NCBI GenBank assembly: GCA_014695195.1
Contig: JACJNW010000023.1
Span: forward strand, 62,001 to 126,000
Direction of reading: 5' to 3'
Length of the DNA: 64,000 nt
DNA from: Cyanobacteria bacterium FACHB-DQ100
GTDB lineage: Bacteria > Cyanobacteriota > Cyanobacteriia > Leptolyngbyales > Leptolyngbyaceae
Part shown: piece by piece, positions 36,077 through 43,767 of the stretch
How positions within the stretch are numbered: the stretch's first letter is position 1
Layout: every line of letters starts with the position of its first letter
Notes under the pieces: model-generated
The model's database searches: none
Seen by the model: the letters and a program-made list of their open reading frames with translations, nothing else
Told to the model about the DNA's origin: nothing
Position numbers and translations under genes: made by a program

Positions 36077-36410
36077 CTTCTGAGAGTCGCGATCGAGTCT
36101 TTGAGCCTCGTCCATAAAGTTCTGAGAGTCGGCAATGAGCTTTTAAGAGTCGCGGATGAGGTTTTGAGAGTCGTGATCGAGTCTTTGAGCCTCGTGCATG
36201 AGGTTCTGAGAGTCGGCAATGAGGTTCTAAGACTCGTCAATTAGTTTCTGATACCGAATTAAACATAGAATGCGACAGATCATACTCAAAGTCCCCCAGA
36301 ATGGGGGATTTAGGGGGCGAGAATCTGTCGCATCCACAAATCAATCTGGTATGAGAGTCAGCAATGAGTCTGTGAGACTTGTAAATGAGTCTTTGAGATT
36401 CAGGGTTGAG
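36077..36410. repeat. Tandem array of 21-bp repeats interrupted by a MITE-like element
   Basis: Eight consecutive 21-base units run from 36077 to 36244 with core (C/T)TGAGAGTCG(G/C). Units 1-3 (36077-36139) and 5-7 (36161-36223) repeat as a set, giving a higher-order pattern. After a 100-bp insertion the array resumes with units at about 36355-36368 (end part), 36369-36389 and 36390-36410. The array lies directly downstream of Uma2 and ends at the Uma2 remnant. Frames on both strands remain open for stretches because 21 is a multiple of three, but no start or function is supported. Confidence 0.9.
36252..36351. mobile_element. 100-bp MITE-like element inserted in the 21-bp array
   Basis: Ends TACCGAATT (36252-36260) and AATCTGGTA (36343-36351) are inverted repeats with two mismatches. 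TGA at 36249-36251 and TGA at 36352-36354 flank it as an apparent 3-bp target duplication. Inside are a perfect 11-bp inverted repeat ATGCGACAGAT/ATCTGTCGCAT (36270-36280, 36323-36333) and a perfect 7-bp hairpin TCCCCCA-GAA-TGGGGGA (36292-36308). Removing the element plus one TGA restores one exact 21-base unit. It has no reading frame, so it is non-autonomous. Confidence 0.75.
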
Positions 36411-36564
36411 TGTTCTGCTCGGCTGGCTAATCGATCCAATTACTCACCAAATCAAGATCGATCGTCAAGAGCAACCCGTAGAAACATTGCAAAGTCCCGA
36501 CATTCTCCCAGGTGAAACCGTTCTACCAGAATTTGTTCTCGATCTCAGCCGCATTTTTCGCTGA
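36406..36564 (+). pseudogene. Uma2 family C-terminal remnant
   Basis: In frame with TGA at 36562-36564, the translation GWLIDPITHQIKIDRQEQPV...GETVLPEFVLDLSRIFR matches the end of the Uma2 gene at 35438-36016 (GWLIDPQTKQVQIYRQGQPV...GETVLPGLVLDLSRIFR). The last 27 bases are identical. No 5' part or start exists: upstream is the repeat array. It is a truncated duplicate. Confidence 0.85.
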
Positions 36565-36569
36565 ATCAC

Positions 36570-37082
36570 TTAGGATGAAAACCGCTCTAACCAGCGCCGA
36601 ATTCTAACTTTACCCGCAACATAAAATGGCAGTTGATAGTGTTCTGCCAACAGCCAAGAGACAAATCCGAAATGACAAGCAAACGTTAATGTGATCCAAA
36701 ACCTCGGAAACCAAGCACCAGAACTTCCATCAAGCGGTACAAAAACTTGTGACGGCAACCAAATCAGACTCGGTGGCAGCACCACTAATGCCAGTCCCAC
36801 CAGCCAAATCACGATCGACAAATCCACATCAGTTTGATTCGCCGCCTGCCATTTGCGCCCATTCCACCGCCACGTCATCGGCTGCGAACTATCCTCCACA
36901 TGAACCGTCTGCTCGTTCAAGTTCGCCGTGAAAATATGACGACAAAAATTACAGGCAAACGCATCCATCAGCGTTAATCCTTCCACCTGTCCATGACGAC
37001 AAATCGGGCAGGGGTAAGCTTCTTGATAATTCAATGTCCGTCGATCGAGCGACACAGTTGGAACCGACTTCGGATGCTGCAT
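36570..37082 (-). CDS. Membrane protein with N-terminal zinc ribbon, cyanobacterial
   Basis: A 170-residue protein starting at ATG 37082 (MQHPKSVPTV). Residues about 25-55 contain a zinc-ribbon pair: CPICRHGQ and, 20 residues on, CNFCRHIF. Two or three hydrophobic helices follow (about 90-115, 125-150), then a basic tail VRIRRWLERF. I recognise no named family; the ribbon suggests metal binding or protein contacts at the membrane. It is convergent with the Uma2 remnant (five bases apart). Confidence 0.75.
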   Translation of the reverse strand: MQHPKSVPTVSLDRRTLNYQEAYPCPICRHGQVEGLTLMDAFACNFCRHIFTANLNEQTVHVEDSSQPMTWRWNGRKWQAANQTDVDLSIVIWLVGLALVVLPPSLIWLPSQVFVPLDGSSGAWFPRFWITLTFACHFGFVSWLLAEHYQLPFYVAGKVRIRRWLERFSS

Positions 37083-37272
37083 GATTCGCCCTAACAAATT
37101 TGATTTGAACTAACGCCTCTCTTAGTCTATCGATTTTCTCAAAACCAATGCTGATTCCCCAGCATCCCTTCAACTTCAAATCATTGCCGCCTCAGATCTC
37201 ATTTGCGAATTGAGCATTTCCACCTAGAATGGAATTAGAGATGAGTACATATACACAGCGTAGGATATCTTT

Positions 37273-37557
37273 ATGTCAGACGGTGAATCTCAAGCACAAG
37301 CGCCGCTCTCGGAACGCGAGTTGCAGGTTATTGAATTAGTAGCCGCTGGCTTAACCAACCAAGACATCGCGGAAAAACTAGAAATCAGCAAGCGAACGGT
37401 TGATAACCATATCAGCAATATCCTGACCAAAACTGAAACCGAAAACCGCGTCGCCCTCGTTAGATGGGCGCTCCAATGGGGCAAAGTTTGCCTTGATGAA
37501 GTGAATTGCTGTACCCTGCCTCCTTACAATGCGAATGGAAACGGAAAATCGCTGTGA
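37273..37557 (+). CDS. LuxR-type HTH regulator, PedR-like
   Basis: A 94-residue stand-alone LuxR/FixJ helix-turn-helix protein: LSERELQVIELVAAGLTNQDIAEKLEISKRTVDNHISNILTKT covers the whole DNA-binding domain. The tail GKVCLDEVNCCTLP has three cysteines. Size, fold and Cys tail match the small cyanobacterial regulator PedR (ssl0564 type), which responds to photosynthetic electron transport through redox; this match is from memory and the name is tentative. The downstream gene starts inside its stop codon (GTGA), so the pair is coupled. Confidence 0.82.
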   Translation: MSDGESQAQAPLSERELQVIELVAAGLTNQDIAEKLEISKRTVDNHISNILTKTETENRVALVRWALQWGKVCLDEVNCCTLPPYNANGNGKSL

Positions 37558-37823
37558 GTTATTCAGTTCAAAATCCAACCCTACCGCTGGCAGTCTACCG
37601 CGAAGTTGCAGCCCACCTCACTCAAGTCGATGGCGTTCAAACTCGCCTCACTCCCCAGGCTTCCCAGCAATTTGAATACACGCTGAGCCAAATTGGTAGC
37701 CTGGAAATCGAATTTTCTGATCCCAATAACTCGCAAGTGCGAAACCAAGTGGAGAAAATTTTGGCGCATTACAGCGATCGCTATGGCGCATGGACGATCC
37801 TTTCTGACAGCCAAACCCGATAA
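37554..37823 (+). CDS. Conserved small hypothetical protein coupled to PedR-like gene
   Basis: An 89-residue protein starting at GTG 37554, overlapping the PedR-like stop codon by four bases (GTGA). It reads VSYSVQNPTLPLAVYREVAAHLTQVDGV and contains LEIEFSDPNNSQVRNQVEKILAHY. It is an alpha/beta mixed small soluble protein with no motif I can name. The overlap is good evidence of a real, coexpressed gene. Confidence 0.7.
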   Translation: MSYSVQNPTLPLAVYREVAAHLTQVDGVQTRLTPQASQQFEYTLSQIGSLEIEFSDPNNSQVRNQVEKILAHYSDRYGAWTILSDSQTR

Positions 37824-37853
37824 AGTGAAAACATCGGGTTAGATGGAAAATCT

Positions 37854-38540
37854 GTGGATTCTAGCTGGACTCATTCTCTATTTGGGCAAATTGCGATCGT
37901 CCTTGCCTGGCTTTCGCTAGTCGGCGTGTGTGCCGAAATTGCCAATCGATCGACCAACAGTAACGAACTGGTTCGCAAGGTGATTCACATCGGCACAGGT
38001 AACGTCATTCTGATTGCCTGGTGGCTGAATACTCCGCTCTGGCTGGGTGTGGGAGCCTCAATCGTCTTTAGCGCGATCACACTGCTCTCCTATTACGTCC
38101 CAATCCTGCCTAATATCAACAGCATTGGGCGAAAAAGCTTTGGAACGTTCTTCTATGCCGTCAGTATTGGCGTTTTAGTCGCATGGTTCTGGACGATCGC
38201 TCAGCCACAATTTGCCGCGATCGGAATTCTTGTAATGACCTGGGGAGACGGATTCGCCGCATTGATCGGACAGCGCTTCGGCAAGCATTCCTATCACCTT
38301 TGGGATATGAAAAAAAGCTGGGAAGGATCTGGCGCAATGGCAATCATTAGCGCGTCCGTTTGTGCCTTAATTTTGCTAGGAACGATCGGTAATCTCTGGC
38401 AAATCTGGCTGATTGCGCTAATCGTAGGATTGAGTGCAGCCGCATTAGAAGCATTCTCGAAATTTGGCATTGATAACTTAACGGTGCCGATTTCGAGTGC
38501 AGCGATCGCGTTTTTCCTGACTCAGAACCTGCTCGGTTGA
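37854..38540 (+). CDS. Phytol/dolichol kinase-like polyprenol kinase
   Basis: A 228-residue protein with about seven hydrophobic helices and the CTP-transferring DGK/dolichol/phytol kinase signatures RKVIHIGTGNVIL and ILVMTWGDGFAALIGQRFGKHSYHLWDMKKSWEGS. In cyanobacteria this family (VTE5-like) phosphorylates phytol released from chlorophyll to feed tocopherol and phylloquinone synthesis. The start is GTG 37854; no in-frame ATG fits the N-terminus. A menG gene for phylloquinone is also in the window at 56287. Confidence 0.88.
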   Translation: MDSSWTHSLFGQIAIVLAWLSLVGVCAEIANRSTNSNELVRKVIHIGTGNVILIAWWLNTPLWLGVGASIVFSAITLLSYYVPILPNINSIGRKSFGTFFYAVSIGVLVAWFWTIAQPQFAAIGILVMTWGDGFAALIGQRFGKHSYHLWDMKKSWEGSGAMAIISASVCALILLGTIGNLWQIWLIALIVGLSAAALEAFSKFGIDNLTVPISSAAIAFFLTQNLLG

Positions 38541-38688
38541 AACTCTATCTATTGGCAGAACTTTTCTCGTCCCTTGCCTGATCTGTGGTTGAATTTAGGC
38601 GAGGAAACAAATTGAAATTGAACGCAGTCGCTGTTTCAAGACCTGTAACCATCCGCCCATTCTCAAGGGTGTTCCTTAAGCTGAATTT

Positions 38689-39291
38689 ATGACCTCGATT
38701 GTGCAGCCCTCCGCCTCTCCCTCCAACTGGGAAAACCATCACCTTTCCGCCCAGCCCAATCCCGACCAGTTAGACAACATCAAAGCTCAACTGGATCTGA
38801 TTTTGCTGGCGATCGAAGCGATCGCCAATCTCTCCTCAGAAGCCATGCTGCAAGCGGCAACTGAATTGAATCTCGAATCGATGATTAGCGATCGTGTCTC
38901 ACTCTGGCGGCTGAGGCAATCGAGTCCCTTGCGGAAAGGACAAGGCGGACGCAAAAAACTGGATGTCGATGAAGCAAGGGCACTCACGCTGATTATCTGT
39001 CACCTCGCAAAACAGCAAAATGAACTGATTCGTCGTGCTGTGGCTCTGCTCGAACAACTCACCGAGCAAAATCGCGAACCCCATCAAGCGGCGCTCTTAG
39101 GCAACTACCTGGACACCTTCCAAAACACCTACCAAGAGCGCATGGAACAGGGCGATACCGTTTCCACGGAGATCCTCACCCAGCTTGCTCTAAAATTGCT
39201 GATCGATTTGCTCTTTTATGGCAGTCCGCAGGGCGTTCGACGGCTTTGGCTAACCTTGCTCGATCGCTCACTGCCCGCCTCTCCGAACTGA
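38689..39291 (+). CDS. DUF3038 family protein
   Basis: A 200-residue soluble helical protein of the DUF3038 type, recognised from LDNIKAQLDLILLAIEAIANLSSEAM, SDRVSLWRLRQSSPLRKGQGGRKKLDVDEARALTLI and the conserved end SPQGVRRLWLTLLDRS. Function unknown. It is followed by a DUF4335 gene 20 bases on; I recall these two families being adjacent in cyanobacteria. Confidence 0.8.
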   Translation: MTSIVQPSASPSNWENHHLSAQPNPDQLDNIKAQLDLILLAIEAIANLSSEAMLQAATELNLESMISDRVSLWRLRQSSPLRKGQGGRKKLDVDEARALTLIICHLAKQQNELIRRAVALLEQLTEQNREPHQAALLGNYLDTFQNTYQERMEQGDTVSTEILTQLALKLLIDLLFYGSPQGVRRLWLTLLDRSLPASPN

Positions 39292-39311
39292 CGTGCTTAA
39301 CTGTTGAACCC

Positions 39312-40655
39312 ATGCCCTCACCTAACTCTGTGATTCGCCGTTACACTCCACCCACCTGCACTTTAGAAATTGCCGCGAAAGACTCACCGCTTTCCCGCTG
39401 GATGGGACAATCGGTGCTAAAAAATCTTCGCTTTAAACTCAGCTTTGACGATCCACGAGTCAGCGAGGATCAATGGGCTACCGTTCGAGGCGATCGTGTC
39501 CAACTCGAAGCCCTCAGCGATGCCGTCAGCCACTACGTTCAAAACTTCCTCAGTCAGTCCAGTCGTTTCAGGCAGTATTCCACAACGACTGTTGCAGAAC
39601 CCGCTCCCGATTTAATCGCTCAGTCCCAGCAAAATTCTGCGGGAATCTATCTGCAACCCAAGGGTTTAATCTCCCACCAGCTTTATCTCGGCACCCTCGC
39701 TAACGATGCTTCGGGCGCAATGCTGCAACTGAGCGCAGTGCAACTCGCAGATCTCGCAGCGGCTCTCGACGAATATTCTGCAGATGTCACAGCTTTACCA
39801 ACTTTAGAAAAACCTCGTTGGCTCAACGCCACACCCGCCTGGGGCACGATCGCAGCCGGATTAATTGTTGCAATCGGTATTACCGCCTCGATCGCGCGCG
39901 TCTTCGAGTCATCTGCCCCAACTCAAATCGCCACCAGTCAAGGAGCCAGCAGCAACGATCAGCGGCTTCCGGTTCAACCTTTGCCGAGTCCGACCGCACC
40001 CAACACGATCGCAACCCTGCCAACTGCTCCACCTCCGCTCACTTCCCTGCCTCCCGGTACAGCCGTGCCGACTCCTGGTACCGCTCCGACAACGCCAACC
40101 CAGCCTGCTCAAGCTCCAAGGCTTAAAGTCTCTCAAGAACCCGTGGTGACTGCTCCCCCCCCTCAGCTTGAGATTCCCGTGCGAGATGTGCCAGTTGCGG
40201 CGATTCCCGACCAGACTAAAGCACCCGCGACTCCGCCAAATGCAGCGGCTCGATCGGCGAATTCCGACACGGCTCCCGTTCCGCCAGCTACCGGAGATGT
40301 CCAGATTGCCGGTCGCAGCGCTTCTTCACCTGCTGCTGCTAGTCTTCAAGCTCCCCCCTCTCTTGCAGCAGGAACAGCCATTCCACAAGTTGCCGAAGTG
40401 AAAACATTCTTCCAGAAGAACTGGAACCCCCCCCAAGGCATGACCGAGGATGTCGAATATCGCCTCACTATTAAGCCTGATGGCACGATCGATAGAATTG
40501 AGCCGTTGGGTGAAGCTGCGGGTCGCTTTCTTGACTCTGCATTTCCGGTTACTGGTCAGGCGTTCGTCTCGCCGATTAAAGGAGGTGGCTCGCCTACAAT
40601 CCGGTTACGCCTCACTCCAAAAGGTGTCGTTCAAACTTTCCTGGAAGCACAGTAG
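39312..40655 (+). CDS. DUF4335 family protein with membrane helix and Pro-rich linker
   Basis: A 447-residue protein. The N-terminal 130 residues match DUF4335 (SVIRRYTPPTCTLEIAAK and LRFKLSFDDPRVSEDQW). A hydrophobic helix near 178-200 (WGTIAAGLIVAIGITASIARVF) precedes a long low-complexity region rich in Pro, Thr and Ala (about 205-365), then a folded C-terminal unit (RLTIKPDGTIDRIEPLGEAAGRF). This resembles a membrane-spanning tether reaching from cytoplasm to periplasm, as in TonB-like proteins (inference). ATG 39312 is used; an upstream TTG at 39246 would overlap DUF3038. Confidence 0.8.
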   Translation: MPSPNSVIRRYTPPTCTLEIAAKDSPLSRWMGQSVLKNLRFKLSFDDPRVSEDQWATVRGDRVQLEALSDAVSHYVQNFLSQSSRFRQYSTTTVAEPAPDLIAQSQQNSAGIYLQPKGLISHQLYLGTLANDASGAMLQLSAVQLADLAAALDEYSADVTALPTLEKPRWLNATPAWGTIAAGLIVAIGITASIARVFESSAPTQIATSQGASSNDQRLPVQPLPSPTAPNTIATLPTAPPPLTSLPPGTAVPTPGTAPTTPTQPAQAPRLKVSQEPVVTAPPPQLEIPVRDVPVAAIPDQTKAPATPPNAAARSANSDTAPVPPATGDVQIAGRSASSPAAASLQAPPSLAAGTAIPQVAEVKTFFQKNWNPPQGMTEDVEYRLTIKPDGTIDRIEPLGEAAGRFLDSAFPVTGQAFVSPIKGGGSPTIRLRLTPKGVVQTFLEAQ

Positions 40656-40687
40656 AAAAAGGGCGATCGTACTGCACGATCGCCCTC
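40655..40687 (-). terminator. Rho-independent terminator of the Ser/Thr kinase gene
   Basis: A perfect 11-bp stem AGGGCGATCGT/ACGATCGCCCT (40661-40671, 40677-40687), built on HIP1-like core sequence, with loop ACTGC. On the minus strand it is followed by TTTTTCT, placing it just after the kinase stop at 40707. It also faces the DUF4335 stop on the plus strand. Confidence 0.8.
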
Positions 40688-40706
40688 ACCGCGCTAGGTT
40701 AATGCC

Positions 40707-42548
40707 TTAATAAATCTCGAATGCTAGAGCAAAGGATTGCTTGCGCTTTGAGGTGACTTCAACCGTGTATTCTCCATCCATCGGCAATCGCCCCTGCCAG
40801 TGGTGTGCCTCTGCTGAACGGCTCTCAACTCGCTGTCCTGTCGGAGCCAGCACAGCCACAGAAACATCGCCCTTGAGTGAACGAACTGTCATAATCTGAC
40901 GACCAGATGCCTTGAGCAAGTATCGTTGTCCTTGTTTTGGTTGAACTTCCCCGGTGACAGTGGTTTGATTCTGACCCCTAGGAAACTGGATATGCTGAAT
41001 CTTGGAGTCTACAAACTGAGAAGCGGGTGGAATTGCCACATCTATCGAATATGCTCCGGTTCCAGTCACTTCGATCGTATATTGACCCGTTTTTGGCAGC
41101 TGACCCATCCAACTGCGGGTCTGGTTCGATGATTTATTGATCGGCTGTGCGTTTTGCTGAAGCAAGTTCATAAGGACACCCGTTCCCTCGATCGTCACCG
41201 CCATAAACTGTCCTTGAGACGCTTCGAGGGTATAAGACTCAGAATTTCGCTCGTCTAAATTTCCCACTACTACTGCCGAAATGGCACCCGGCGCAAACTG
41301 AATCTGCTGGGGCTGACCATTACTGGTGATTCCAGATTTGTTGCGAAATGGCGCATCGGTTTTAATCTGCTGGGTGCTGGGGAGTGGCTCAGTGACTCTA
41401 AATAAATGCAGCCCGATTCCGCCTGAGATGATCAAGCTAGAGGCGATCGCGCTCGGCACCGCCCAGCGGTTCATCCTTGCCAATCTTCTGTTTGGATGCT
41501 TAGCGGTTCCAGGCTTCGGCTTGTCTGCTATTCCACGACCTAACTGAGTTGCCATCAGCAGAGAAGTTTTTCTGGTCGTAGTAGATTGCTTCTGACTCAG
41601 ATCCCGCGCTGCGGGTGCGATTTCTCGATCGATTGATTGAGAAGGTTCCAGGTTTGGATTGAGCAGCGTTGTTTTCACTGCGGCTTGGCTCAACGGCTGC
41701 ACGTCTGCTAAGGCTGCTTGAGCAGATTGATAGCGATCATTTGGATGTAGCGCCAGCATTTTCTGAAGTGCGTTGGCGAGTGGATCACTCAGCTGCGTGT
41801 AGGGCTGCCATCGCCAGGTTAAAGTTTGGCTATCGAGCAGCGCTTGTGGCTCTCGTCCAGTTAACAGTACCAAGCAAGTTGCACCTAGCGCATACAAATC
41901 GCTATGCGGAAAGACATTTCCGGTTTGCAGCTGCTCCGGTGGAGCATAGCCAATCTTACCCACGCGAGTCATCGTCGAAATGATCGGCCAATGGCTTGCT
42001 GCTTCCTTTACGGCTCCAAAATCAATCAAGACAGGCAGCCCTTGAGGGGGGATAGCCTCGGCTGGAATTACGCGCTCCGGCAGTTTCAGAATGATATTTT
42101 CCGGCGAAATATCTCGGTGGATGATGCCGCGATCGTGTAAATAAGCCAGAACAGGCAATAAATGACTCAATAAGTAAAGAATCTCAGCCTCAGAGAACGT
42201 CTGTTGTTGCGATCGACGCGCTTGTAGCAGGCTGCGGTAAGTTTGCCCCTGGATGTAAGACTGTACAAGGAAGAGCCGTTGGTCGCTCTCAAACGCTGCC
42301 CAAAACTGTGGAATCTGCGGATGCTGAATTTGATAAAGGGTACTCGCTTCCCGTTGAAACAGCGCTTTTGCTTTCTCTACCAGGGTGTCATCCCGATACG
42401 GAACCGTGAACTCTTTGATGACGCACAATTCATTGAAGCGTTCCTGATCGGCCGCGAGATAAGTCCGCCCAAATCCTCCTTGACCGAGAACTTGTTTGAT
42501 CAAATACCGCTGCCGTAACAGGGTTCCTGGCGTGATAGAGGGCACCAT
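40707..42548 (-). CDS. Eukaryotic-type Ser/Thr protein kinase with duplicated C-terminal domain
   Basis: A 613-residue kinase. The N-terminal catalytic domain has the glycine loop GQGGFGRTY (about 22-30), Lys45 in CVIKEF, the catalytic loop IIHRDISPENI with Asp146, and LIDFGAV with Asp176. A hydrophobic helix lies near 358-385 (AVPSAIASSLIISGGIGLHLF). The exported part has two similar units of about 70 residues (PKTGQYTIEVTGTGAYSIDV and PMDGEYTVEVTSKRKQSFAL), a PPC-like beta fold. It would sense an outside signal and phosphorylate cytosolic proteins. Unit similarity shows duplication. Substrate unknown. It is convergent with DUF4335. Confidence 0.9.
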   Translation of the reverse strand: MVPSITPGTLLRQRYLIKQVLGQGGFGRTYLAADQERFNELCVIKEFTVPYRDDTLVEKAKALFQREASTLYQIQHPQIPQFWAAFESDQRLFLVQSYIQGQTYRSLLQARRSQQQTFSEAEILYLLSHLLPVLAYLHDRGIIHRDISPENIILKLPERVIPAEAIPPQGLPVLIDFGAVKEAASHWPIISTMTRVGKIGYAPPEQLQTGNVFPHSDLYALGATCLVLLTGREPQALLDSQTLTWRWQPYTQLSDPLANALQKMLALHPNDRYQSAQAALADVQPLSQAAVKTTLLNPNLEPSQSIDREIAPAARDLSQKQSTTTRKTSLLMATQLGRGIADKPKPGTAKHPNRRLARMNRWAVPSAIASSLIISGGIGLHLFRVTEPLPSTQQIKTDAPFRNKSGITSNGQPQQIQFAPGAISAVVVGNLDERNSESYTLEASQGQFMAVTIEGTGVLMNLLQQNAQPINKSSNQTRSWMGQLPKTGQYTIEVTGTGAYSIDVAIPPASQFVDSKIQHIQFPRGQNQTTVTGEVQPKQGQRYLLKASGRQIMTVRSLKGDVSVAVLAPTGQRVESRSAEAHHWQGRLPMDGEYTVEVTSKRKQSFALAFEIY

Positions 42549-43129
42549 GTTGGTTACAGAGTTCTAGAAACAGGACAAAACGTGACTCGTTGTAACAATA
42601 TTTACACATAGTTCATGAATTCCCCCGTAGGGCAAGACCCCTCACTTGCTATTTTTGAAATCCGGCGATACTCCTGATTCAATTCGGTCAGGCTGAGCAG
42701 CATCTGGGGATCAGCCTATTGATAGAAGTCTGCGAGAATTAAACAAATGCATACTTCTGTAAAGCGTCCCGCGAGCTTACCTCGCAATTCTGTTGGATCA
42801 AGAGGTTATTGCGCCCTCGCTTCAGTCTTCGTCAAGCTGGAAGGGGATGCAGACTTTCGCTTTTCTCTTCTGCTTCTTCGTGAAGAAGCATTGAGAGCAA
42901 TCCGGCATTTATAACCTGTACAGAGTTGCGATGTCTTGACTCTAATTTGAAGTTAAGCGAAACTGACAATTAATTAGAAGCTACTTCTATTAACTGCAAA
43001 GTTCTGTAACGTTTTAAAGCGAAATAGCTAAGCTCTTAAAAACAGGTAAATTTCGATAAATCCCATTGAAATTTATCTCTGAAGTGAGGTCGCTGTTTTG
43101 CTGGATATTTCTTACCTTGGGCAAGCCAC
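42549..43129. other. Long intergenic region with small-frame and hairpin candidates
   Basis: A 581-base spacer upstream of the DUF2997-Ycf35-ferredoxin unit and of the kinase. A 9-bp perfect hairpin with interrupted extension lies at 42865-42897 (TGCTTCTTC/GAAGAAGCA core). A possible 55-residue frame sits at 42747-42914. The rest is AT-rich with no recognised RNA gene; I looked for rnpB, 6S, tmRNA and 4.5S signatures and saw none. Confidence 0.4.
42747..42914 (+). CDS. Possible 55-residue small protein
   Basis: ATG at 42747 opens a 55-codon frame ending TAA at 42914. It encodes MHTSVKRPASLPRNSVGSRG and ends FSLLLLREEALRAIRHL. No ribosome site is clear, and I recognise no family. The frame overlaps the hairpin at 42865-42897. 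Codon use is not decisive. It may be chance. Confidence 0.2.
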   Translation: MHTSVKRPASLPRNSVGSRGYCALASVFVKLEGDADFRFSLLLLREEALRAIRHL

Positions 43130-43339
43130 ATGGAAACCTTAGAGTTCATTATTTATCCAGATGGTCGAGTGCAAGAAAAAGTGACCGGAATCGTGGGAAC
43201 CTCCTGCGAGGAAGTCACAACTGCGATCGAAGCGCAATTGGGTCGAGTGATGGCTCAAGAGCGCACCTCTGAATACTTTGCCCAGACGGTCAAACCCTCC
43301 GAAACCATTAAGACCCAAGCAACCTACAGCGATTGGTAA
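43130..43339 (+). CDS. DUF2997 family protein
   Basis: A 69-residue protein, METLEFIIYPDGRVQEKVTG, matching DUF2997. This family is found next to Ycf35 and a ferredoxin in cyanobacteria, and the same arrangement is seen here (42-base gap to ycf35). The role is unknown; two conserved Cys-free strands and a short C-terminal helix are predicted. The start ATG 43130 is the first in frame. Confidence 0.85.
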   Translation: METLEFIIYPDGRVQEKVTGIVGTSCEEVTTAIEAQLGRVMAQERTSEYFAQTVKPSETIKTQATYSDW

Positions 43340-43380
43340 GTTTGTTTAAACCCCTTGCAATTTGAATCATAACCACTGCC

Positions 43381-43767
43381 ATGTCACACTTTAGCCAAAT
43401 TAAAACACAAATCCGCAATCTGACTTCTTTGCAGTCCGCCCTGTCTGATCTGGGCATGGACTGGAAATCTGGCCCCCGTGATGTCCGAGGTTATCGCGGT
43501 CAGACTCAAGCTGCGGAAGTCGTCATCGAGCAGGATAACGGCTACGATGTCGGATTTGCCTGGAACGGTCACGAGTATGAATTGGTTGCCGACCTGCAAT
43601 TCTGGAAGCTCGATCATTCAGTTGATCGTTTCTTAAGCAAGGTGACGCAGCGTTACGCGTATCACACGATCGTCAACGAAAGCGCTCAAAAGGGCTTCCA
43701 GTTGTCTGAGCAGCAAAAGAATGAAGATGGTTCGATTCGTCTCGTCCTACAACGCTGGAGTGCGTAA
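43381..43767 (+). CDS. ycf35: Ycf35 (DUF1257) protein
   Basis: A 128-residue protein of the Ycf35/DUF1257 family, also encoded in some plastids. Recognisable text is MSHFSQIKTQIRNLTSLQSALSDLG, the middle YDVGFAWNGHEYELVADLQFW and VTQRYAYHTIVNESAQKGF. Function is not established. Its stop codon overlaps the ferredoxin start (TAATG), indicating coupling. Confidence 0.9.
   Translation: MSHFSQIKTQIRNLTSLQSALSDLGMDWKSGPRDVRGYRGQTQAAEVVIEQDNGYDVGFAWNGHEYELVADLQFWKLDHSVDRFLSKVTQRYAYHTIVNESAQKGFQLSEQQKNEDGSIRLVLQRWSA

Noticed and set aside
36034-36244. Open reading frames on both strands in the 21-bp array
   Set aside because: They result from a repeat period that is a multiple of three; there is no start context, and the repeats themselves explain the openness.
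42747-42914. Confident gene call for the 55-residue frame
   Set aside because: There is no ribosome site, no family and an overlapping hairpin, so I list it only as a low-confidence candidate.
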